A DNA stretch of 7,753 nt from Betaproteobacteria bacterium (GTDB taxonomy: Bacteria; Pseudomonadota; Gammaproteobacteria; Burkholderiales; Sulfuriferulaceae): the NCBI GenBank assembly GCA_003455595.1, contig DMQT01000183.1, positions 1 to 7,753 of the forward strand, given 5' to 3'. Every line of letters begins with the position of its first letter. Position 1 is the stretch's first letter. The translations under genes were made by a program, and so were the position numbers. Below, in pieces: positions 1-5,800 of this stretch. The notes beneath the pieces were generated by a model that was not told the origin of the DNA, did no database searches, and saw only the letters and a list, made by a program, of their open reading frames with translations.

Positions 1-330
1 GCCGACACGACGCAAAAAATTGTCGGCATCAGCGAGTTAGTGCTGCCCGATGCTGAATTGATGTTTTGCCGCCGCGACGCGACCGCCGCGCACGATGACA
101 TGTCGCGCATGCTGCAAGAGCTCAAGCAGGGCTTGCAAGCGCCGCCGCGTGGTGCAGTGTATTATTCTTGTCTTGGGCGGGGCGAGAGCCTGTTCGGCAC
201 TAAATCGGCCGAGTTGAAATTGATCAGTGAGGTGATGGGCGACTTCCCACTGGTCGGGTTTTTTGCCAACGGCGAAATCTCACACGACCACTTGTACGGC
301 TATACCGGCGTCCTCACGCTGTTCATATAA
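1..330 (+). CDS. FIST-domain signal transduction protein, C-terminal part (5' end outside window)
   Basis: The reading frame is open from base 1 to the TAA at 328-330 and gives the last 109 residues of a longer protein. The segment has the typical end of a FIST C-terminal domain: a YYSCLGRG motif (Cys at visible residue 57), then a stretch on SAELKLISEVMGDFPLVGF, the FANGEIS motif, and the closing LYGYTGVLTLF. FIST proteins are predicted cytoplasmic sensors of small ligands, possibly amino acids, and often sit beside c-di-GMP enzymes or histidine kinases. That fits here: it is followed after 19 bp by a small gene and then by a GGDEF-EAL gene on the same strand. The ligand cannot be read from the sequence. 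A GTG at 40 could be taken as a start, but homology continues upstream of it, so the gene is partial, not short. The family call is firm; the exact role is open. Confidence 0.88.
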   Translation, partial: ADTTQKIVGISELVLPDAELMFCRRDATAAHDDMSRMLQELKQGLQAPPRGAVYYSCLGRGESLFGTKSAELKLISEVMGDFPLVGFFANGEISHDHLYGYTGVLTLFI

Positions 331-349
331 TTTCAAAAAGGAAAATCAC

Positions 350-607
350 ATGCCACAAACCCAAAGCGACCAGGAAGTCTCGATGCTGCGCAATGAAGTC
401 GAGATGCTGATGCGCGAGCGTGATGCGTTGCTGCGCGTGTCCGGTGCCGCTGCGGTATTCGTCGCAGAGCTCGACAGTGCCAGTTTGGCTGCAGAAACGC
501 TACAGGCGGCAGAAATACTGGCTGAAAGCCTGAATGGCTTGTCGGAAGATACCCTCAGCGAAGCGCTCGAAGCGGTGCGCGCGCATATCGATGCGGTCGT
601 TCAATAG
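350..607 (+). CDS. small acidic protein with N-terminal coiled coil, between FIST and GGDEF-EAL genes
   Basis: This gene encodes 85 residues (MPQTQSDQEV...). I do not recognise a named family. The ATG at 350 is preceded by a purine-rich AAAAAGGAAAA at 335-345, a good ribosome binding site, which decides this start over the upstream in-frame ATG at 263 that lies inside the FIST gene. Residues about 8-30 follow a heptad pattern (V10, L13, V17, L20, L27 with charged residues between), so a short coiled coil is likely. The rest is rich in Ala, Glu and Leu and is probably all helical, with no membrane segment or signal peptide. It starts 19 bp after the FIST stop and ends 20 bp before the GGDEF-EAL start, so it is probably co-transcribed with both. 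By position it may be an adaptor between the FIST sensor and the c-di-GMP protein; this is inference only. Confidence 0.8.
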   Translation: MPQTQSDQEVSMLRNEVEMLMRERDALLRVSGAAAVFVAELDSASLAAETLQAAEILAESLNGLSEDTLSEALEAVRAHIDAVVQ

Positions 608-619
608 CATGCGTTAATA

Positions 620-633
620 CATCATCGATGATG
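620..633. repeat. 14-bp perfect palindrome over a start codon
   Basis: The sequence CATCATCGATGATG is a perfect palindrome. It contains both ATG codons (628 and 631) that could start the MASE1-GGDEF-EAL gene. No clear Shine-Dalgarno sequence lies upstream. The palindrome may be chance; a hairpin here would have almost no loop, so a protein site or nothing is more likely than an RNA structure. Confidence 0.4.
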
Positions 634-2841
634 CGGTCAGCGATTGCTGACGGGTTTTACTCGCCGCGTGTACGTTACGGGGTGAGTCTGGTCGCGTTAG
701 CGCTGACCTATTTCCTGACTGCGCGTTTCGGTCTGTGGCTGGCCACCTACATGAACAGCACAGTCAGTGCTGTCTGGCCGGCCAGTGGCCTCGCCATCGC
801 TGCGCTGGTATTGCTGGGCTGGCGCTACTGGCCGGCCATCCTAGTGGGTGCGTTTTTCGCCAGCCTGTTTATATTTCCCTGGTATGTGGCGCTCGTTATT
901 GGTGTTGGATGCAGTTTGGAGGCGATTGCTGCGCTGTGGCTGCTGAATCGTTCAGGCGGTTTCCACGCGGCACTCGACCGGGTGCAAGACGTCGTTAAAC
1001 TGACATTTTTTGCAGCGCCACTGGCCTGCGCTGTCAGTGCCAGCTTCGGCATAGGTGCGCTGGGTGCGACACATCTGCTGTCGGAAAGTGAACTGGCGCG
1101 GGGTTGGTTTATCTGGTGGATGGGCGACATGATGGGCTGTCTCCTGGTCGCGCCAGCCCTGATGGTATGGTGGGTGCACCGGCGTCAGGCCCTACATTTC
1201 TGGCCGGCACTGGAAGCGACCGCCATCCTGCTGCTGATGCTGGCATCGATGGGCGTATCGACGCTGACCGGCGTGGATCAGAACCATTACGTGCTGTTTG
1301 CTTTCCTTATCTGGGCTGCCCTGCGTTTCGGCGTGCCGGGCGTGACGCTGGTCACGTTGGCTGCTGCGGCGCTAGGAATGGTAACGGCGCTGCGCCCCAT
1401 GGCGCAGGCATTCAGTTATGCCGCTCTGTTTGACATGCAGATTCTGCTTTCCATCATTGCCCTGTCGGGACTGCTGGTGGCCGCTGCACTGGCCGAGCGC
1501 AAGCATTCGGAGTGGCGGCTGGATCAGCTGGCACGTTTTGACAGTCTTACCGGGCTGGCCAATCGCGCCGCGTTTCAGGAACAACTGGAGCGCACCACCG
1601 CGCACGTGCAGCGTCATGGTGGTAATGTTGCCTTGCTCTATCTCGATCTTGACCGCTTCAAACAAATCAATGACACACTCGGGCATCAGGCAGGCGACCA
1701 GTTGCTGCAGATGATGGCCGCACGCATCCAGACCGGTGTGCGCAGCGAAGACTTTGTTGCCCGCATCGGCGGCGATGAGTTTACCGTGCTGGTGGTGGGC
1801 GAACACGCAGCACGCGCATCGGCAGCAGTGGCGCAAAAAATTCTACAAATCCTGGCCGAACCGTTCACCTTGCTCGGGCACGACTATGTCATGTCGGCCA
1901 GCATCGGTATCGGCGTGTTACGTGCCACCAGCACCACCACCGGCGGCACACCGACTCAGCTGGACGACGCGCAGGAGTTGCTGCGCCACGCCGATACCGC
2001 AATGTATCGCGCCAAGCAGCAGCACTGCGGTTTTCTGTATTTCAATTCCAGTATGAATGTCGCCAGCAAACTTCAGTTAAGCCTGGAAAGCGGCTTGCGC
2101 CGCGCGCTGGAGCAAGCCGAATTTGAACTGTATTACCAACCCAAGGTGGATACCGTGCATCAGCGCATTACCGGTGCTGAAGCCTTGTTGCGCTGGAGCC
2201 ATCCACGGAGTGGTCTTATCCTACCCAGCCATTTCATCCCGGCCATCGAGGCCAGCAGCTTGATGGAGCCAATCGGGTTGTGGGTATTGCGTCAGGCGTG
2301 CCAGCAAATCGTGAACTGGCAGCGCGACAGTCTGCCGGGTCAGCGCGTCGCGGTGAATTTTTCAGCGCGGCACTTTGCCCTGCCGAATCTGTTGTTGATG
2401 GTCGATCAGGTGTTACAGGAAACCGGCCTTAACGCCGAGCAACTTGAGGTTGAAATCACTGAAAGCACCGCCATGACCAACACCCGCCAAACACTGGATA
2501 CCTTAAATGCACTCAAACAACGCGGCGTGCGGCTGACTATTGACGATTTTGGCACCGGTTATTCCAGCCTGGCATACCTCAAGCGCTTTCCGATCGACGC
2601 CATCAAGATTGACCGCTCGTTCATACAGGAGCTGGGGCGCGACAGCGACGACGCGGCGATCGTGCGCGCCATTATTCAGTTGGCGCATGGCATGCAAATA
2701 CGCGTGATTGCAGAGGGGGTGGAAACCACGGCACAGCGTGATTTCCTGGTGCAGCATGGGTGCGATGAGATACAGGGATTTCTCTACAGTGCAGCGTTGC
2801 CTGCTACAGACTACGCTGCTTTGCTTAGGGTCGGCGTGTAA
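628..2841 (+). CDS. MASE1-GGDEF-EAL membrane protein, putative bifunctional c-di-GMP cyclase/phosphodiesterase
   Basis: This gene encodes 737 residues. Residues about 10-285 are strongly hydrophobic and match the MASE1 integral membrane sensor domain (early block with TARFGLWLA and AVWPASGLA). A GGDEF domain begins near 299 (DSLTGLANR at 305-313). It carries the intact GGDEF motif at 381-385 and an RSED inhibitory I-site at 372-375, five residues before it, so diguanylate cyclase activity with product feedback is expected. An EAL domain covers about 487-732, with QP at 504-505, EALLR at 518-522, DDFGTG at 639-644, the lysine of AIKIDRSF at 660, E696 of AEGVET and Q716 of the QGF motif. These are the usual metal-binding and catalytic positions, so phosphodiesterase activity is also expected. 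Which activity dominates cannot be read. Start: tandem ATGs at 628 and 631, no strong ribosome binding site; the 20-bp gap suggests coupling to the small gene upstream. The MASE1 signal is unknown. Confidence 0.95.
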   Translation: MMRSAIADGFYSPRVRYGVSLVALALTYFLTARFGLWLATYMNSTVSAVWPASGLAIAALVLLGWRYWPAILVGAFFASLFIFPWYVALVIGVGCSLEAIAALWLLNRSGGFHAALDRVQDVVKLTFFAAPLACAVSASFGIGALGATHLLSESELARGWFIWWMGDMMGCLLVAPALMVWWVHRRQALHFWPALEATAILLLMLASMGVSTLTGVDQNHYVLFAFLIWAALRFGVPGVTLVTLAAAALGMVTALRPMAQAFSYAALFDMQILLSIIALSGLLVAAALAERKHSEWRLDQLARFDSLTGLANRAAFQEQLERTTAHVQRHGGNVALLYLDLDRFKQINDTLGHQAGDQLLQMMAARIQTGVRSEDFVARIGGDEFTVLVVGEHAARASAAVAQKILQILAEPFTLLGHDYVMSASIGIGVLRATSTTTGGTPTQLDDAQELLRHADTAMYRAKQQHCGFLYFNSSMNVASKLQLSLESGLRRALEQAEFELYYQPKVDTVHQRITGAEALLRWSHPRSGLILPSHFIPAIEASSLMEPIGLWVLRQACQQIVNWQRDSLPGQRVAVNFSARHFALPNLLLMVDQVLQETGLNAEQLEVEITESTAMTNTRQTLDTLNALKQRGVRLTIDDFGTGYSSLAYLKRFPIDAIKIDRSFIQELGRDSDDAAIVRAIIQLAHGMQIRVIAEGVETTAQRDFLVQHGCDEIQGFLYSAALPATDYAALLRVGV

Positions 2842-2860
2842 GCAAAGCGGTGCTGTGAGA

Positions 2861-3241
2861 TCAGCCGCCGTATTGGGTGGTGTCTTTGGCGACGGCCTGG
2901 CCTTGGCTGGTCCAGGCGTCAAAGCCGCCGGTCATCGAGCGTACGTTGCTATAACCCAGTCGCTGCAGGTTGAGTGCGGCCAATGCGGAACGTCCGCCGC
3001 TTTTGCAATATAGCAGGATTTCGGCGGCTTTATCGACTAACGCGGGTTGGTCGGTTTTGAATTCGAGCAGGCCGCGTGGGATGCTGACGGCACCCGGCAG
3101 GCGCGCCGCTTCAAATTCGGCGGGTTCACGTACGTCGATGACGACACTGCCCGCGCTGATATGCTGGGCGGCGGTAGCGATATCGATTTCCTTGATCTGG
3201 GCTTTGGCTTCGGCAACGAGTTGTTGTGGGGTCATGCTCAT
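2861..3241 (-). CDS. single-domain rhodanese (sulfurtransferase)
   Basis: This gene encodes 126 residues, the usual size for a single rhodanese domain with an N-terminal extension of about 18 residues. The domain shows the entry block VVIDVREPAEF (33-43), LPGAVSIPRG (48-57) and the active-site loop CKSGGRS with catalytic Cys79, followed by GGFDAW near the end. Rhodaneses move sulfane sulfur from thiosulfate or persulfides to acceptors such as cyanide, glutathione or proteins. There is no signal peptide, so it is cytoplasmic. Start: ATG at 3239-3241 with GGAAA about seven bases upstream; a second ATG two codons later (M3) is possible. It begins 21 bp after the globin stop, so the two genes are probably one transcript, and it faces the GGDEF-EAL gene tail to tail. 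A persulfide dioxygenase relic lies upstream; dioxygenase and rhodanese often work together in sulfide oxidation, which supports a sulfur role. Confidence 0.93.
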   Translation of the reverse strand: MSMTPQQLVAEAKAQIKEIDIATAAQHISAGSVVIDVREPAEFEAARLPGAVSIPRGLLEFKTDQPALVDKAAEILLYCKSGGRSALAALNLQRLGYSNVRSMTGGFDAWTSQGQAVAKDTTQYGG

Positions 3242-3262
3242 GGGGTTTTCCAGGTTAAAAAA

Positions 3263-3652
3263 TCAATGTTGATTGCGCATGTGGTCGCCGACTTTGGCGA
3301 AGGCAGCGGAGAGCTCAGCGCGCAGTTGTGGATCTTCGACCACTTCGTTGAGCGCGACGTTCATGCACATCAGCCACTGGTCGCGTTCCGATTCACTGAT
3401 TGGGAACGGCAGATGGCGGCGACGCAGCATGGGGTGGCCGTATTCCTGTACGTACAGTTGTGGGCCGCCCATCCAGCCGTTGAGAAATTTGAACAGTTTG
3501 TCTTCCGAGCCTTGCAGGTCGTCCGCGTGCAGCTTGCGGATGCCGTAAGACTCAGGTAATTCGTCCATTACCTGGTAAAAGCGTTTTACCAGCGCGCGGA
3601 TCTTGTCGGCACCGCCGATGCGTTCAAAGTGGTTTTGTAGCGTTTCAGTCAT
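3263..3652 (-). CDS. group II truncated haemoglobin
   Basis: This gene encodes 129 residues, normal for a 2-on-2 globin. Family marks of group II (trHbO type) are clear: IGGADKIRALVKRFY near the start with the B10 tyrosine at Y26, the block FLNGWMGGPQLY (56-67), GHPMLRRRHLPF with the proximal haem-ligand histidine at H80, and the conserved tryptophan W93 of the G helix in ERDQWL. Such globins bind O2 and NO and are linked to oxygen handling or to peroxide and NO defence; the ligand in vivo cannot be told here. Start: ATG at 3650-3652. No strong ribosome binding site is seen. The ATG overlaps, as ATGA, the stop codon of an open frame left over from the upstream dioxygenase relic, so coupled translation is conceivable. 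The gene sits 21 bp upstream of the rhodanese gene and on the strand of the cyd operon. Confidence 0.95.
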   Translation of the reverse strand: MTETLQNHFERIGGADKIRALVKRFYQVMDELPESYGIRKLHADDLQGSEDKLFKFLNGWMGGPQLYVQEYGHPMLRRRHLPFPISESERDQWLMCMNVALNEVVEDPQLRAELSAAFAKVGDHMRNQH

Positions 3653-3677
3653 GTTTGTTTCAGGCTGTATGTGATTC

Positions 3678-4220
3678 CTATTGGCCGCAGAGCGGGTTGG
3701 CCGGGACGGCCTGGTCGATCAGGCGGGGGTTTAGGCAAGTTCGGGTTGGACATGGTCACCTTGAGTTCGTCACGGATTGTCCTCAGGCGTGGGTTGAATT
3801 CGCGTTCCTGCGCGGCTCTGTAAACGTGCTTGTGGTGATAATTATGCCCCGGGTACACTCGCGTTTCGCACCGCAACGGTCATATTTTACGCGTGATGCT
3901 GTTGTATGGCATACAGGCCCTGAAAATCGCTGCACCCGTAACCGCCAATCAGCAACGCGTCGCCCGAGAACACGTGGTCGCTACCGCAGGTCGCTGATGC
4001 AGCCTGGGATATGGCCGGGTGGGGCAACAAAGGTGTTGGCTTCCGTGCCGAAATGCAGGATTTCATGGGCTTGCAGAGGCACATTGGCACAGCTTGCTCG
4101 TGCATTCCAGCACCTTGCGCAGGCTTAAACTTTGCGCTTCCAGGAGGCCAGGTACAGGGCGACATGTTTGCGGACTGGATCAATCAGTACCGCCCCGCGC
4201 TGCGTCTCATTCAGGACAGG
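3678..4220 (-). pseudogene. decayed ETHE1-type persulfide dioxygenase (MBL-fold)
   Basis: No single frame is open, but six consecutive blocks on the minus strand read as one ETHE1-like protein in the right order. Block 1 (4193-4149): AVLIDPVRKHVALYL. Block 2 (4146-4105): LLEAQSLSLRKVLE. Block 3 (4097-3987): ASCANVPLQAHEILHFG, then PPGHIPGCISDL, ending at TAG 3981-3983. Block 4 (3985-3899): DHVFSGDALLIGGYG and SDFQGLY. Block 5 (3897 to about 3733): ITRKI, stop TGA 3880-3882, ETRVYPGHNYHHKHVYR, FNPRL and NLPKP. Block 6: LIDQAVPANPLCGQ, stop TAG 3678-3680. Each junction needs a frame change. Between blocks 2 and 3 the HxHxDH metal-binding segment and its neighbours, which should be there, are missing, and about 20 N-terminal residues are also gone. 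The family oxidises glutathione persulfide to sulfite using one iron; this copy cannot. The many separate lesions and the deletion argue against simple sequencing error. The 5' limit is approximate and runs into the 3' end of ybgE. Confidence 0.88.
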
Positions 4221-4498
4221 TAGTTGCGCACAAACAGCCCCCAGCCCAGTAACAGTAGCGGCCAGGCGACCAGTGGACCGAGTAGAAGGCGCAGCCAGCG
4301 GTTATCCGGGTCGAAGCCGACGCCATGCACAAAGCCTGCCGACATGCCCCACATCAGCAGGCTTAGCAGGCCATGATCGAGTGCGACGCCGTCATGCATC
4401 AGACCGCGCGGATAGGCGGTGACGGCCAGCGCCAGGCTGGCGGCTGCGGAAAGCGACAACGCACGCGCCCAACGATGGTTAAGCACACTGCGGGTCAT
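4211..4498 (-). CDS. ybgE: YbgE-family protein of the cytochrome bd operon
   Basis: This gene encodes 95 residues. It resembles the small inner-membrane protein YbgE found after cydX in many proteobacteria: a first hydrophobic segment at about 14-32, then the family block HGLLSLLMWGMSAGFVHGVGF (42-62, inside the second segment) followed by DP, and a third hydrophobic stretch (LLLGPLVAWPLLLLGWGLF) near the end. The precise function of YbgE is not settled; it is linked to the bd oxidase by its operon position. The ATG at 4496-4498 is six bases after the cydX stop, with no clear ribosome binding site, so translation may be coupled. The stop (TGA, 4211-4213) lies where homology to the dead persulfide dioxygenase begins, so the last few residues (RNYLS) may come from relic sequence. 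Confidence 0.85.
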   Translation of the reverse strand: MTRSVLNHRWARALSLSAAASLALAVTAYPRGLMHDGVALDHGLLSLLMWGMSAGFVHGVGFDPDNRWLRLLLGPLVAWPLLLLGWGLFVRNYLS

Positions 4499-4504
4499 GG
4501 CAGG

Positions 4505-4630
4505 TTAAATCTTGGGGTTGCCGCGTTCAGCCGCATCCAGTGCACAGTCTTTGGCGTCGCACATGGTGGCGGCCATTGAGGCAAGTAACACCGCCATGCT
4601 GACACCGAGTATCCAGGCGAAATACCACAT
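4505..4630 (-). CDS. cydX: CydX, small subunit of cytochrome bd oxidase
   Basis: This gene encodes 41 residues and begins with MWYFAWILG, the signature start of CydX (YbgT). One transmembrane helix spans about residues 4-22. CydX binds CydA and stabilises the haem site of the oxidase. The start is decided by a strong AGGAGA ribosome binding site (plus-strand 4637-4642) six bases upstream; the longer in-frame ORF beginning at 4723 overlaps cydB and lacks family support. It begins 20 bp after the cydB stop. The tail is unusual: after the helix comes MCDAKDCALDAAERG, with cysteines at 24 and 29 in a CX4C spacing that I do not recall from typical CydX proteins. Confidence 0.95.
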   Translation of the reverse strand: MWYFAWILGVSMAVLLASMAATMCDAKDCALDAAERGNPKI

Positions 4631-4650
4631 GATGTGTCTCCTATAAAGAA

Positions 4651-5787
4651 TCAGTAAACGGAATGGTCGTTGGCTTTGATGAAATCGGTGGTGACTTTGC
4701 CCCACATCACTTTGTATGCCCAAGAAGTATAGAAAATGATCAGCGGCATGAACACCACAGTGGCGCCCAGCATCAGACCCAGCGTCAATTCTGATGACAC
4801 GCTATCCCATACCGTCAGGCTGGAGCGCGGGTCGCTAGATGACGGCATGAGGAATGGGAACATCGACACCCCGGCGGTACCGATGATGCCGGCGCAGGTG
4901 ACCGACGAGGCGATAAACGCCATCCAGGCCTTGTGCAGGCGCGCAAACATAATACCCAGCGCGATGGCGATGAAGGTTGTGATGGGAACCCACATTGCCC
5001 AGGCATAGGTGGTGTAGTTTTTCATCCAGGCACCGGTTTCCTTGACCACGGTTTTATCCAGCGGGTCTGGCAGAGCGTTGGGATTGATATGGCTGGTGAT
5101 GGCAAAGCCGTCGATGCCCTTCATGATCCACAGCCCGGCCAGCGCAAATGTGACCAGCGTGGCGAGGCCGAATATCAGACTGGCGGTGCGCACGCGACGG
5201 TAGATGTCGCCCTCGGTGCGCAGCATCAGGTAATTGGCACCCTGGAATGTGACCATGGACAGGCTCACCACGCCCGCCAGCAGTCCGAACGGGTTGAGCA
5301 GCTGCCAGAACGTGCCGGTGTAGGTGGAACGCAAGGTGTCGTCGAACTGGAACGGCACGCCCAGCAACAGATTACCGAATGCTACACCGAAGATGATTGG
5401 CGGCACCGCACCGCCGATGAACAGTCCCCAGTCCCAGGTACTGCGCCAGGTCGGATTCTTGATTTTGGAGCGGTAAGTGAAGCCGACCGGGCGGAAAAAC
5501 AGCGCCCATAGCGCGGCCATCATGGCCCAGTAAAAACCCGAAAAAGCGGTGGCGTAAATCAGTGGCCAGGCGGCGAAGATGGCCCCGCCCGCCGTGACGA
5601 ACCAGACCTGGTTGCCTTCCCAGTGTGGCGCGACAGTGTTGATGACGGCACGGCGTTCCAGGTCATTTTTGCCGATGAAGGGCAGCAGCGTGCCCACGCC
5701 CATGTCATGACCGTCCATGATGGCAAAGCCGATTAATAGCACGCCTACCAGCAGCCACCAGATGAGTTTCAGGCTTTCATAATCCAT
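4651..5787 (-). CDS. cydB: cytochrome bd quinol oxidase subunit II (CydB)
   Basis: This gene encodes 378 residues, the normal length of CydB. It opens with MDYESLKLIWWLLVGVLLIG and continues with DGHDMGVG (D28 corresponds to D29 of the E. coli protein), NTVAPHWEGNQVWFVTAGG and FRPVGFTYR, all standard CydB blocks, with about eight to nine transmembrane helices. CydB pairs with CydA in the inner membrane. The oxidase reduces O2 to water with electrons from quinol and has high O2 affinity; it is known for tolerance to sulfide, NO and cyanide. Start: ATG at 5785-5787 with GGGGGA (5795-5800) at the right distance, directly after the cydA stop (13-bp gap). The longer in-frame ORF to 5895 would overlap cydA and is rejected. 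Confidence 0.98.
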   Translation of the reverse strand: MDYESLKLIWWLLVGVLLIGFAIMDGHDMGVGTLLPFIGKNDLERRAVINTVAPHWEGNQVWFVTAGGAIFAAWPLIYATAFSGFYWAMMAALWALFFRPVGFTYRSKIKNPTWRSTWDWGLFIGGAVPPIIFGVAFGNLLLGVPFQFDDTLRSTYTGTFWQLLNPFGLLAGVVSLSMVTFQGANYLMLRTEGDIYRRVRTASLIFGLATLVTFALAGLWIMKGIDGFAITSHINPNALPDPLDKTVVKETGAWMKNYTTYAWAMWVPITTFIAIALGIMFARLHKAWMAFIASSVTCAGIIGTAGVSMFPFLMPSSSDPRSSLTVWDSVSSELTLGLMLGATVVFMPLIIFYTSWAYKVMWGKVTTDFIKANDHSVY

Positions 5788-5800
5788 TTGTATTTCCCCC

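Noticed and set aside
1930..1980. Thr/Gly-rich stretch in the GGDEF domain (TSTTTGGTPTQ) as an insertion or repeat
   Set aside because: It falls in a loop near the end of the domain where length varies in the family; the frame and flanking motifs are intact.
2970..3559. Plus-strand ORFs opposite the rhodanese and globin genes
   Set aside because: They are antisense shadows; the minus strand carries complete conserved proteins with active-site residues.
3653..3677. Independent promoter for the globin gene
   Set aside because: I could not find a convincing -35/-10 pair in or next to this short segment, so none is called.
3655..4128. Plus-strand ORF of 157 codons
   Set aside because: It is antisense to the dioxygenase relic; the translation shows no domain, while the other strand reads as ETHE1-like blocks.
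3887..4183. Minus-strand ORF of 98 codons as a separate gene
   Set aside because: Only its second half (DHVFSGDALLIGG) is meaningful, and that is one block of the relic; the first half is out of frame with the homologous reading.
4933..5511. Plus-strand ORF of 192 codons inside cydB
   Set aside because: It is antisense to a strongly conserved gene and its composition (Gln, His, Gly, Arg) is typical of a shadow frame.
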